Part shown: piece after piece, positions 9,309 through 18,121 of the stretch | Position numbering within the stretch: position 1 is the stretch's first letter | Layout: every line of letters starts with the position of its first letter | NCBI RefSeq assembly: GCF_030732845.1 | Contig: NZ_JASHKA010000003.1 | Coordinates: forward strand, 372,001 to 436,000 | DNA length: 64,000 nt | Source of the DNA: Roseibium sp. MMSF_3544 | Lineage (GTDB): Bacteria; Pseudomonadota; Alphaproteobacteria; Rhizobiales; Stappiaceae | Direction: 5' to 3' | Position numbers and translations under genes: made by a program | The notes under the pieces: generated by a model | Database searches by the model: none | Seen by the model: only the letters and a program-made list of their open reading frames with translations | What the model was told of the DNA's origin: nothing

Positions 9309-11168
9309 ATGCTATTCGTGGAAGACAGGCTGCAGGCAGCCAGAGACCATGCGGCGGCCGGACGGCATGACAACGCCGCGCTGTTGCTCGAGAGCATTCT
9401 TGATGTATCCCCAGGTCACTCGGAAGCGCTAACCGGTCTCATCGAGGCACGGCTCGCGATCGGAGACATCGCAGCCGCCCGCGCCGCTTTGGACAAGGCG
9501 ACACCCGCAAGCGAACAAAACCCGGGTTTCCTGACGCTGGCGGCGAAGGTTTCCCTCCTGAGTGAGAATGAAACCGGTGCCGAGCGCCTCGTTGACCGCG
9601 CGCTGGCGGTGGATCCCTTTCACGTGCAAGCTGCCCTGCTGAAGGCCGAGTTTCTGGCGCGCTCCGGCGCTCTTGCCGATGTCGAAGATCTTCTGAACGA
9701 GGTTCGCGCGCGTAGCGAAAACCACGACGTTTTGCACCGGATCGCGAGCCTTTATTTCAGCCACGGCTTGTTCGGTCCCGCTCTGGCGATTTCCCAGCAG
9801 GCGCTTGGGTTGGCACCGGAGGATGCGCACATTAATGCGCTTGTCGGACAGGTGCTGTCCGCCCTGGGCGATCATGGCAAGGCAGAACCGTTTCTCGAAA
9901 CGGCGCACTTGAAGGATCCCGCAAATCCGAAATTCCTGATTTCGATCGCAACCAACTCGGCTGCGACCGGCCAGATGTCCGAAGCGATGCGATACGCGGA
10001 GCGGGCCAAAACACTTTACCCCGACCTGATGCCGGCCTGGCTGTGTTACATCAAGATAAAGTCGGACTGCGGCCAAGCTGTCGAAGCGCTGAAAGAATTC
10101 GCACCGGTGGCCAAAGGCGCAAAAGACCGGATGGAGGCCACGCTCACGCTGGGAACCGCATATCGTCTGGCTGGTGAACCGGAAAAAACGCTGCAATTGC
10201 TGGAGCCGTTGCTCGCCAACGCGGACCACCTGGAAAGCCCTCTGAGGGCGCAACTTACAAGCATTCTCAAGGAAGCCTACCTGTTGACCGGTCAGCTCGA
10301 CAGATTGCCGGCGATCCTTGAAAAACCGCTCGTGGCCAGTCTGCAGATCTCAGATGGCGAAGCCTATGACCACAAGGATCTGGCAAACGGTTTTACCTCT
10401 GCCGCATTGATCATAGACCCGGCCTTGAGCAACCTTGAGTTCATGGTCATGGCGCGCTTCCTGGGCGAGCCCGCGCGCAGCCGCGACGCTCCGCTGATAG
10501 GACCATCGGCCCGCTCAGAGCTGGCACAGCTCTTCGGCCACCGGAGCTATATTGCGAATGACATCCCCGACGCTGTTGCGCCGCCGTCTGATGTGACCAT
10601 TGCCGTCCCTGTCACACAGGTCCTCGCTCTGCCCGCCGTGATGCGGGGTGGGGAAACCGGAAAGGTTCCCTATCTGCCGGTTCGCGAAGATCTGCTTGAG
10701 CGCTGGCGCGAGGCCCTTTCAGAATTTCCCAGACCCTGGATCGGTCTTGCCTGGAACGAGTCTCCAGCCGGCCTGACCCTCGATGGTTTACTGTCGGTGC
10801 TGCCCGAACTTTCGGGAACACGGGTGAGCGCGATCTGGGACCACAGCCGGACGCAGCTTGACGGTCATCGCGGCATCATCGATGCCGGAAAACATGTCCG
10901 GCACATGCAGGACATGGCTGCCCTGATCCACGCTTTGGACTTTGTTGTCGGACCTGACGGAATTGTGCTTCATGCCGCTGGGGCCGCTGATACGCCGGGC
11001 ATCGCGCTCATTCCCCACATTGCCCCATGGTACTGGTACAGCGAAGAGAACCGGAGCCTTTGGTATCCGAGCCTGAACGTGATCCGCGCTCCACGTGCCG
11101 GGCACTGGGCAACCCTTTTACCCGAAATGGCGGGTGAGCTCGAAGCGCGGATCAAAAGCCGTCTTTGA
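9309..11168 (+). CDS. TPR protein with a glycosyltransferase-9-like C-terminal domain
   Basis: The 619-residue protein opens with about ten tetratricopeptide-like helix pairs (residues ~1-340; for example AAGRHDNAALLLESILDVSPGH). A C-terminal domain (~410-619) resembles the nucleotide-sugar-binding half of GT9/GT41-like proteins: PWIGLAWNESPAGL, DMAALIHALDFVVGPDGIVLHAAGA, then WYWYSEENRSLWYPSLNVIR. Many bacterial TPR proteins share this tail, often without proven transferase activity. It begins 11 bases after the DUF3540 gene and ends the block. It could be a scaffold, a cargo handler or a protein-modifying enzyme; I cannot separate these. Confidence 0.65.
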   Translation: MLFVEDRLQAARDHAAAGRHDNAALLLESILDVSPGHSEALTGLIEARLAIGDIAAARAALDKATPASEQNPGFLTLAAKVSLLSENETGAERLVDRALAVDPFHVQAALLKAEFLARSGALADVEDLLNEVRARSENHDVLHRIASLYFSHGLFGPALAISQQALGLAPEDAHINALVGQVLSALGDHGKAEPFLETAHLKDPANPKFLISIATNSAATGQMSEAMRYAERAKTLYPDLMPAWLCYIKIKSDCGQAVEALKEFAPVAKGAKDRMEATLTLGTAYRLAGEPEKTLQLLEPLLANADHLESPLRAQLTSILKEAYLLTGQLDRLPAILEKPLVASLQISDGEAYDHKDLANGFTSAALIIDPALSNLEFMVMARFLGEPARSRDAPLIGPSARSELAQLFGHRSYIANDIPDAVAPPSDVTIAVPVTQVLALPAVMRGGETGKVPYLPVREDLLERWREALSEFPRPWIGLAWNESPAGLTLDGLLSVLPELSGTRVSAIWDHSRTQLDGHRGIIDAGKHVRHMQDMAALIHALDFVVGPDGIVLHAAGAADTPGIALIPHIAPWYWYSEENRSLWYPSLNVIRAPRAGHWATLLPEMAGELEARIKSRL

Positions 11169-11178
11169 CGACCGGGGA

Positions 11179-11202
11179 CACCGGGCTCAATCGAGCCCGG
11201 TG
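11179..11202. terminator. hairpin between convergent genes
   Basis: CACCGGGCTC (11179-11188) pairs perfectly with GAGCCCGGTG (11193-11202) around AATC. It lies where the TPR gene and the von Willebrand A gene converge and overlaps the stop codon of the latter. There is no T-run on either side, so bidirectional termination would be weak or factor-assisted. Confidence 0.5.
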
Positions 11203-13970
11203 ACCGACAATGTGCGGGTTCCCATGATCTGCCTGTCACTGCCGTTGATGTAACGGATCACATAGCTGCCAGGCGCACTGGGCACGCGGACCTCCACCGG
11301 ATTGCCACGGTTCACGAACGTATAGGACAGGTAACCGTTGCCGTTCGGCAGGCCCGGAGGCGCAATGTCAATCCAGTCGGACTGGTGTCCCGGTCCTTCC
11401 CAGGCGACTTCAAGGGTCTCACCGGCCTTGATCTCATCGACAGCGTTCAGGCTGATGCCGCCGTCGCCGACGACGAGCTGCCGCTTGCCCATGATCTGCC
11501 GGTCACTGCCGTTGATGTAGCGGAGCTCGTAGGTGCCCGGTGCACTGGGAGCCCGCACGGTCAGTGGATTGCCGCGGTTCACAAACGTATAGGACAGGTA
11601 GCCGTTGCCGTTCGGCAGGTCCGGCGGCGCAATGTCGATCCAGTCGGACTTGTTTCCGGGACCTTCCCAGGCAACCTCCAGCGTCTCACCGGCTTTCACC
11701 GCATCAAGTGCGTTCAACTTGATACCGCCGTCACCGACGACAAGCTGCCTGGTCGCCATGATCTGCCTGTCACTGCCGTTGATGTAACGGATATCATAGG
11801 TGCCTGGTTCACTCGGTGCCCTCACTGTCAGTGGATTGCCGGCGTTCACGAAGGTGTAGGACAGATAGCCGTTGCCGTTGGGCAAACCCTGGGGCGCGAT
11901 ATCGATCCAGTCCGACTTGTTCCCGGGGCCTTCCCAGGCAATCTCCACAGTTTCACCGGCCTTTACCGTGTCGAGCGCATTCAGGCTAAGGCCGCCCTCG
12001 CCAACGACAAGCGTTTTGGTCCCCATGATCTGGCGGTCACTGCCGTTGATGTAACGAAGCTCGTAAGTGCCCGGTGCACTGGGAGCCCGCACTGTCAGTG
12101 GATTGCCGGCGTTCACAAAGGTGTAGGACAGGTAGCCATTGCCGTTCGGCAGGTCCGGTGGCGCAATGTCGATCCAGTCGGACTTGTGTCCTGGTCCTTC
12201 CCAGGCAACTTCGACGGTTTCACCGGCCTGCACCGTATCGAGCGCATTTAGGCTGATGCCGCCATCGCCAACGACAAGCGTTTTGGTCCCCATGATCTGG
12301 CGGTCGCTGCCGTTGATATAACGGATCTCGTAAGTGCCAGGAGCACTCGGGGCCCGCACTGTCAGTGGATTGCCAGAATTCACAAACGTGTAGGACAGGT
12401 AGCCGTTGCCGTTCGGCAGGCCCGGTGGCGCAATGTCGATCCAGTCGACCTTGATCCCGGGGCCCGTCCAGGCGACTTCGAGGGTCTCTCCGGCTTTAAC
12501 CGTGTCGAGTGCGTTCAGACTGATGCCGCCGTCACCGACGACAAGCTTCCGGCTGCCCATGATCTGGCGGTCACTTCCGTTGATGTAACGAAGCTCGTAG
12601 ACGCCTGGCTTGCTGGGCGCACGCACCATCAGCGGATTGCCGGAATTCACAAACGTGTAGGACAGGTACCCGTTTCCGTTCGGCAGGTCCGGCGGCGCAA
12701 TGTCGATCCAGTCATTTGCCCCTCCGGGCCCTTCCCATGCAACTTCGAGCATATGCCCGGCAGGAATCTCGTCGAGCGCATTCATCCGCGCGCCCGGCGC
12801 AGGTTTCCCGACTGTAATCTTGCGAGTTGCCAGCAGTTTTCCGAACTGAGCCGAATAGTAACGAAGCTCGTAAGGGCCTTGCGTATCCGGAGCGGTCATG
12901 GTGACCACGGGCCCCGCTGAAACGTCGACGGTCTGTACATAACTTGACCCTGGTACCGAACCCGGCCGGGCCAGTTGGATCTGATCCTGCGCGGCTGCCG
13001 GTCCGGTCCAGCTGACCGAAAACGTCTCGAGCGCCGGAACCGTGTCCTGCGCCTGGATGGTCGCGTCCGGCAACTGCGCTTCAAGTGCAATGCGGAACGG
13101 AGAATTGCGAACATCGCCAATCTCGATCGTCGTTGCGCCCTTGTAGGGTCCGGCCACTGCCTCGACCCGATAACTGCCGCTTGGGACATCCGCAACGTCG
13201 AGTGCTTCGGAGCTGCTCGCCGTATTGATTGCAACGTTGCCGCCGCTGATTGACCAGGTGACCGGCCCTGGAACCGGATTTCCTTGCGCCGCATCGACTG
13301 CGATGAAGGTCGCCGGGTTGAGTGCGGCAACCTGTTCGAATGCAGTGGAAAGCTCCTCTGCATTGCTCGCGGTCACAAAGAGACCACCCGTGTTCTCGGC
13401 AATGCAGCTCAGCTGGGCGCGTTCCTCGGGCTCAGCAACGTCGAAGCCGATCACATGAGCGGTGAAGTCGACGCCCAACCCTTCAAGTTCCCGCGAGACG
13501 GCACACGGGTCCAGGTCGCACGTCTCAAGGCCATCGCTCAGCAAGATGACGGTGGCCTTTTCTTCGGTGAACCGTAGCTCTTCGGCGGCCATCCTGACTG
13601 CCGCCGTCAGGGGCGTTTTGCCCTTCGGCGAGACGCTGTCGAGCGCGGCGGAAAACTGGCCAACGTCGAGCGGCTTGGGCGGGATGAGCACTTCGATGTC
13701 ACCACATGCACCTTTTTGCCGATGGCCATAGGCGATCAGCCCCATGTCAACATCACGTTCGGCCCAGCCGGGAAGGGACTGTTTCATGACCTCGCGCGCG
13801 ATCTCGATTTTCGTCTTGCCCCGAATCTGGCCCCACATGGAGCCGGAACCGTCAAACACAACAATTGCACGCTCGGCGGCCTGCACCGCCGTGGCCTTTG
13901 CCAGCATCAAAATCGGAAAGAGAACGGCCAAAATAGCCAGGGAGAGGTATCGGTTTATGTCACGCGACAT
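11187..13970 (-). CDS. secreted von Willebrand factor A protein with tandem repeats
   Basis: The start chosen is ATG 13970 (927 residues), with GAGG 7 bases upstream; another ATG lies 12 bases earlier. A signal peptide (MSRDINRYLSLAILAVLFPILML..., cut after AVQA) leads into a vWA domain with an intact metal site: D40-G-S42-G-S44, a later Thr in GKTPLTAA and Asp in LSDGLETC. A linker of ~200 residues, including one diverged repeat, follows, then six ~89-residue repeats each with VAWxGPG, SDWIDIAPP, NGNGYLSYTFVNSGNP, PGTYELRYINGSDRQIMG and LVV. The repeats look like stacked beta-sandwich adhesion domains. It is probably a periplasmic or surface binding protein; its link to the T6SS is positional only. 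Confidence 0.8.
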   Translation of the reverse strand: MSRDINRYLSLAILAVLFPILMLAKATAVQAAERAIVVFDGSGSMWGQIRGKTKIEIAREVMKQSLPGWAERDVDMGLIAYGHRQKGACGDIEVLIPPKPLDVGQFSAALDSVSPKGKTPLTAAVRMAAEELRFTEEKATVILLSDGLETCDLDPCAVSRELEGLGVDFTAHVIGFDVAEPEERAQLSCIAENTGGLFVTASNAEELSTAFEQVAALNPATFIAVDAAQGNPVPGPVTWSISGGNVAINTASSSEALDVADVPSGSYRVEAVAGPYKGATTIEIGDVRNSPFRIALEAQLPDATIQAQDTVPALETFSVSWTGPAAAQDQIQLARPGSVPGSSYVQTVDVSAGPVVTMTAPDTQGPYELRYYSAQFGKLLATRKITVGKPAPGARMNALDEIPAGHMLEVAWEGPGGANDWIDIAPPDLPNGNGYLSYTFVNSGNPLMVRAPSKPGVYELRYINGSDRQIMGSRKLVVGDGGISLNALDTVKAGETLEVAWTGPGIKVDWIDIAPPGLPNGNGYLSYTFVNSGNPLTVRAPSAPGTYEIRYINGSDRQIMGTKTLVVGDGGISLNALDTVQAGETVEVAWEGPGHKSDWIDIAPPDLPNGNGYLSYTFVNAGNPLTVRAPSAPGTYELRYINGSDRQIMGTKTLVVGEGGLSLNALDTVKAGETVEIAWEGPGNKSDWIDIAPQGLPNGNGYLSYTFVNAGNPLTVRAPSEPGTYDIRYINGSDRQIMATRQLVVGDGGIKLNALDAVKAGETLEVAWEGPGNKSDWIDIAPPDLPNGNGYLSYTFVNRGNPLTVRAPSAPGTYELRYINGSDRQIMGKRQLVVGDGGISLNAVDEIKAGETLEVAWEGPGHQSDWIDIAPPGLPNGNGYLSYTFVNRGNPVEVRVPSAPGSYVIRYINGSDRQIMGTRTLSVTGLD
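11190..12791 (-). repeat. six tandem ~267-bp coding repeats
   Basis: The 3' part of the von Willebrand A gene contains six consecutive copies of a ~267-base unit (89 codons), with nearly identical core blocks such as NGNGYLSYTFVN and RYINGSDRQIMG. Differences cluster in the loop after GPG and at the unit ends. The similarity at DNA level implies recent duplication or gene conversion, and copy number may vary between strains. Confidence 0.9.
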
Positions 13971-14288
13971 TCTAAACCTCATAAATCAAAGCGGTAACAA
14001 TATTAACGCGCAGCCACAGCACCAAGATGCGCGAGCGCGCAGCGGAAATTACTCGGCGGCATTATGCACACCAGACATCAAAGACACCAGTCAGAAAGAG
14101 GTGTCACGACGTAGCAAGAACGTAGTTAGCCAATAATTCTACCTATTAATGTGTTACACATCACTGTTTTTATTTTAGGTAATAAGTAAAAGTAATTTTT
14201 CTTCAAAAATGTGACGACAATCATATTTTGATTTCCAGTTGATTGCTATCTTACTTCTGAATAATTCATTTTCTTCGAGGTAATTGTC
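13971..14288. other. AT-rich divergent intergenic region
   Basis: This separates the divergent von Willebrand A gene and the coiled-coil protein gene and is clearly more AT-rich than its surroundings from 14120 on. I see no convincing ORF, terminator or sigma-54 promoter; promoters for both genes should lie here. Confidence 0.5.
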
Positions 14289-16673
14289 TTGTTCGTCAAA
14301 TTTATTCGCATAAGTCTTTCGGCGTTTTGTCTGTCGACGACTGCCTCCTTGGCAAAAGCAGATTGCGGTCCGCTTCCTACGCTCGGCGAAGAGGAGATGA
14401 AGGCGCTGCCAACCGATGAGTGGCGCGCCTATAACCTGCGGAACTGGGAACAATTCATATGCCGCTGGACCGATTACTATGCCTCGGCCGAACGGTATCG
14501 ACCGCCCGCCGACGCCGATTATGTGGACGCGGTGCTCAGTTCATTTCATGAATCCTATAGCGTTGTGAAAAACCGAAAGACCATTCCGCCGGTCGAACAG
14601 TATATGGCCCGTTTCCGGGAACCGGAGCGCATGAAACCGCTCGGGGAGCTTTTCACCTATTCCATGCTGGCGGGCGACCTTTATCGCGAGGACACGTGCC
14701 CCGTTCCCAAGCAGGGGAAATACTGCATCGAGAATTCGTTTCTCACGCAACTGGAAGCCACGGGCAAGGACGGGCGCGCCGAAGTCGCCCGCCTGGCACA
14801 GGAGTCCCGCATACCGCCGATCGATCCGTGGTTCCTGATCGGCAATGTCGCAGTCAGGCTTAGTCCCGAGGTTGAGCAGGAGCGCCGCGACCTGGTGAAC
14901 AGGCAGCGCGAGGCAAAGGACGACTACGAGTACTTCAAGGCCAGACGCGACGCCTTGTCGGATGAACTCGCAAAGGCGATCAAAACGCGAAATGACAACG
15001 TGCGGAAACTCGGCGAAAAGCCAGCCAAACTTCTTGAGGAGATCGTCGAACTGGAGACGAAATCCAGACCCGATCCTGCACAAATCCAGTCAGGCAGTCG
15101 CTACCGCGATCTCACGGCGCAGATCAAGCACGCAGCCGAACGCCGCTCGACAATCAAGAGCCGCATCAAACACCTGAGGACCCATTACCCGGCGACGGAC
15201 GGGTTCGCTCAAGATCGCATCGCTGATCTCAAAGCAGAAGCTGCGACGCTGAAGAAACGGGAGAGCCGGTGGGCAAGCGAACGCTCCGGTCTGTTTGCCC
15301 CCAAACTGACCAGTATCGAGCGCGATAAGCTCAAGAAACTTGCGGATGACTACAAGCTGGAACGTGACGACGCGACCAGGCGGATTGCCGTTGAGGACAA
15401 GCGGCTGGGCCGGGTCCGGACCCGTGGGGAGCGGGCCGAAGCGAATTTCAGAAACGCCGAAACGGCACTCGCGGATGCCGACGCGGCCCTGGCGCGCTGG
15501 CAACGTCCGAACATGGCAAAGATTGATCAGATCCTGACCGAGGACGCCGAAATCCTGGTCACGGGCGAGCGGGCAATGGACGATCTGGTCGCTCTGAACA
15601 AACTCATTTTCAAATTGGAGCGCGAGCAAATCGGCAAGAAGCGCACAATGCACAATGAGCAGAACAGCGTCGACGATGCCAAGTTCCGTCTGGAAAAAAG
15701 CACCAAGGATCTCATCAGTGCGGAGAGATGGTCGGTCGCAGCTCAATATGTCGTCGAAGCCGGATCATCTCTTCAGGATTTGTTTAAAGCCGCGTCTGCA
15801 GGCCCTTACGGCTTCCTGATTGAGGCTGCCCGCCAGGAAATCATGCTGGTTGCCATGCCACCGAGTTTCGTTACCACCGATGCCAAGGCCACACCGGCAC
15901 CAGACTTAGACAAAAAAGCGATTTATGACTTACAGCCGATTGAGGTCATGGATTTCTCCAAATGGGGCGACAGGTTTGGAAAGCAGGCGCTTAAGCAGCT
16001 TGGGTCGCACCCTTTCAAGGCGGCGACCGAAGGACAGGCAAGGATCTGGAACAAGGCACAGATCGATGCGCTTCAAAGAGCGGCCATCAGTGGAATACCC
16101 GAAGTTGCAGATCACATTGCAAAACTCGAAAAGAGGGTTAGCGATGCGTCCGAAAAACTCGGCAAGATGAATCCGAAGAACATCAAGGATTTCACAAAGT
16201 TGGCAGGTAAGGACTTTGCCAAAGGCGTGGCGAAGTCGTTGATGAAAGAGCAAATCAAACAAACACTTTCCGACGTGATCGCCAAGCCGTCGTTCAATAA
16301 CTACCTAAAGTCTCAAATGGCTTTCACATTGGCGCTCGTCAAATACCAGGCGGCCATTGACGACTATTGGCTTCACCAGGGCATGATTGACGGTCTGAGA
16401 TCGGCGCGCGACCAGTTGCGGGGTCAGCTCGATCCTGACGACGGAACGGTCAAGAAGCAAAACGATCCGTTTTACGCCGACCCGCACTATTCCTTCCGCC
16501 TTGTGTTTGAAGATGGTGTCGATCCCAAGGACCTGCGGATCCGGGTTACCTTCGGCGATGTCGAGCTTGTCCGTGACGGTACCAATCCGGTCTGGGCGAT
16601 GCCTGAAGATGCCCGGTCCCGCTATGGGCGCGATCTGCCGGAAGAATTGCCGCTCGTGCTTGAGTTTGAATGA
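14289..16673 (+). CDS. exported coiled-coil protein of unknown function
   Basis: The start is TTG 14289, with GAGG eight bases upstream, giving 794 residues. A signal peptide (MFVKFIRISLSAFCLSTTASLAKA) is followed by a Cys-containing ~150-residue domain. Long heptad-rich charged stretches (~200-480; many E/K/R/L, e.g. QREAKDDYEYFKARRDAL) predict an extended coiled coil. A C-terminal part ends in a small beta segment (YSFRLVFEDGVDPKDLRIRVTFGD). I do not recognise the family. It lies between the von Willebrand A gene and the signalling block, transcribed alone. Cys residues near 26, 59 and 139-145 could form disulfides in the periplasm. Confidence 0.6.
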   Translation: MFVKFIRISLSAFCLSTTASLAKADCGPLPTLGEEEMKALPTDEWRAYNLRNWEQFICRWTDYYASAERYRPPADADYVDAVLSSFHESYSVVKNRKTIPPVEQYMARFREPERMKPLGELFTYSMLAGDLYREDTCPVPKQGKYCIENSFLTQLEATGKDGRAEVARLAQESRIPPIDPWFLIGNVAVRLSPEVEQERRDLVNRQREAKDDYEYFKARRDALSDELAKAIKTRNDNVRKLGEKPAKLLEEIVELETKSRPDPAQIQSGSRYRDLTAQIKHAAERRSTIKSRIKHLRTHYPATDGFAQDRIADLKAEAATLKKRESRWASERSGLFAPKLTSIERDKLKKLADDYKLERDDATRRIAVEDKRLGRVRTRGERAEANFRNAETALADADAALARWQRPNMAKIDQILTEDAEILVTGERAMDDLVALNKLIFKLEREQIGKKRTMHNEQNSVDDAKFRLEKSTKDLISAERWSVAAQYVVEAGSSLQDLFKAASAGPYGFLIEAARQEIMLVAMPPSFVTTDAKATPAPDLDKKAIYDLQPIEVMDFSKWGDRFGKQALKQLGSHPFKAATEGQARIWNKAQIDALQRAAISGIPEVADHIAKLEKRVSDASEKLGKMNPKNIKDFTKLAGKDFAKGVAKSLMKEQIKQTLSDVIAKPSFNNYLKSQMAFTLALVKYQAAIDDYWLHQGMIDGLRSARDQLRGQLDPDDGTVKKQNDPFYADPHYSFRLVFEDGVDPKDLRIRVTFGDVELVRDGTNPVWAMPEDARSRYGRDLPEELPLVLEFE

Positions 16674-16737
16674 TGCAACGGCTTTGGACGCGGAGTTGTG
16701 CCATGCACAGCGGGGTCGCGGCCTGGACGTACAGCGC

Positions 16738-17196
16738 CTAGTTAATGATGGCTTCGCAGCGGGCCTTGGCCGCTTCGATGTCGCCGTCGTCGCTCTGGGC
16801 TTCGATCAGCAGAATTTTGCCTTCGGCGGTCGACAGAATGGCCAGATTGCAGCTGTCCACCGGACTTGTTGAAACTTTCGAAAAGGTCTTCTGGTTGTTG
16901 TTTGACCAGTAATAGACGAGTTCTTTCGGGTCTGCGCTGGTCAGAACGCGGCCTGTCGCATCGGTTCTGAGTTCCTGCTCCATGCCGATGACCTGATCCG
17001 GCGGCCCGAATGCCTCGAAGAATTCCGCGGTGGTTTTGCCAACGTAGTCGCTCTTCAGCGATGGGTTTTGAGACCCGGACTGACAGGCGCCAAGAAGCAG
17101 CGCGGTCGCGATCGCGCAGGATATCTGCAATTTCCGTGTGGCCAGCCTTGATCCAGCGTACCGACTTAAACCTGAAGCTGATTTGGCGGAAGACAC
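16738..17196 (-). CDS. small lipoprotein
   Basis: The 152-residue protein has a lipobox (LLLGAC followed by QSGSQ) after a rather long N-terminal region, so lipidation at that cysteine and anchoring to the inner or outer membrane are likely. The mature part (KSDYVGKTTAEFFEAFGPPDQVIGMEQELR) resembles small envelope lipoproteins with an OmlA-like layout, but I cannot name the family. The start is GTG 17196, 7 bases after the preceding stop; a shorter start is possible because the signal would still be complete. It is the last gene of the leftward signalling operon and might report envelope state to it. Confidence 0.65.
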   Translation of the reverse strand: MSSAKSASGLSRYAGSRLATRKLQISCAIATALLLGACQSGSQNPSLKSDYVGKTTAEFFEAFGPPDQVIGMEQELRTDATGRVLTSADPKELVYYWSNNNQKTFSKVSTSPVDSCNLAILSTAEGKILLIEAQSDDGDIEAAKARCEAIIN

Positions 17197-17202
17197 TTCA
17201 AG

Positions 17203-17541
17203 TCAGCTGATCGTCAGCTCAAGCGACGGATGCAGGCGTTGCAGGTTACGCAGGGACTTCGATTGCCACGGGATCGCCTTCGATCCAAGAACGCGCACGC
17301 CGACATCGGGCTGCTTTCTGATCTCGATCGTGAATTTTGCGAGCAGGTTGATGCCGGAACTGTTGAGGAACTCAAGCCCGGTCAGATCCAGCGTAATGAC
17401 TTCCGGCTTGGACGACAGAACGGAATTCATGATTTCAAGAATGGGCGCATAAGCGTCGGTTCCCGAAAGCCGCATCGTTCCTTCGTAGTGGATTGTCGAA
17501 GCTTCAGTCCAAACGCGATAATCGTTCGTGCTGATTTCCAT
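17203..17541 (-). CDS. STAS-like switch protein (slr1659-type)
   Basis: The 112-residue protein starts at ATG 17541 behind AAGGAAG. It has the STAS fold signature of anti-anti-sigma proteins: EVITLDLTGLEFLNSSGINLLAKF, where the Ser pair before Gly is the usual phosphorylation site, then GVRVLGSKAIPWQSKSL. Such proteins are phosphorylated by an HATPase partner and dephosphorylated by a SpoIIE phosphatase. Both partners are encoded just upstream in the same operon. The family is the slr1659-type named from cyanobacteria. The target of the switch is unknown. Confidence 0.8.
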   Translation of the reverse strand: MEISTNDYRVWTEASTIHYEGTMRLSGTDAYAPILEIMNSVLSSKPEVITLDLTGLEFLNSSGINLLAKFTIEIRKQPDVGVRVLGSKAIPWQSKSLRNLQRLHPSLELTIS

Positions 17542-17572
17542 TTTGGTTTCTTCCTTTGGAATATGTCGGCGG

Positions 17573-18118
17573 TCAGGAGAGTCGCAAGGATGCAAAGGTC
17601 GTCAGTTCCACGCCTTCACTTACATGCTCCGAGGTGAAAGACCAGCCCAATTTCGCGCCGTAGTCGCTCATGAGCGTGAGAAGACCTAGCCCTGAACCAG
17701 ACGAATCCGGGTTCAGCGCATTTTCCTCGATGCGTTCCAACAATAATTCTCCCGGTTCGCGCTCCAGCAGAAGCGTCAGGTGGCCCTGAAACTTTTCCGC
17801 GGTCTGCGCATCGATCAGGTTCACGATCTTGATCTCGAACATATCTTCATCCAGCGTGCTGACGAGTTCGACATCACCACCGTGCCGGAATTTGATCGCA
17901 TTCTCCAAAATCTCATTGATCATATAGCTGATACTGTGACGCGCATCGACAGGATCTATGCCACTTCCGCACGACCTGCTGAAATATTCCCCTATAAAAT
18001 CGGATGTGACACCGCAATGATGCCAACTCAGTTCAAGAGGCTCGGCTCGTAACTTGAGGGCGAAGCTGGTCGCATCACTGCCGTTGGAAGCCACCGTGTT
18101 ACCAAAATCCTGGACCAT
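17573..18118 (-). CDS. HATPase switch protein (slr1658-type)
   Basis: The 181-residue protein has a GHKL ATPase layout: an N box NEILENAIKFRHGG with the metal-binding Asn, and a G box SGSGLGLLTLMSDYGAKLGW. It belongs to the slr1658-type regulators, relatives of RsbW/SpoIIAB kinases. It probably phosphorylates or binds the STAS protein encoded next. ATG 18118 follows AGGTAGGG and lies 3 bases after the SpoIIE gene stop, so the genes are co-translated. No membrane segment is present. Confidence 0.8.
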   Translation of the reverse strand: MVQDFGNTVASNGSDATSFALKLRAEPLELSWHHCGVTSDFIGEYFSRSCGSGIDPVDARHSISYMINEILENAIKFRHGGDVELVSTLDEDMFEIKIVNLIDAQTAEKFQGHLTLLLEREPGELLLERIEENALNPDSSGSGLGLLTLMSDYGAKLGWSFTSEHVSEGVELTTFASLRLS

Positions 18119-18121
18119 ACC

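Noticed and set aside
11338..12588. Recurrent ~60-residue frames antisense to the von Willebrand A gene
   Set aside because: They recur with the 267-base repeat and are shadows of the real gene; no ribosome sites or independent composition.
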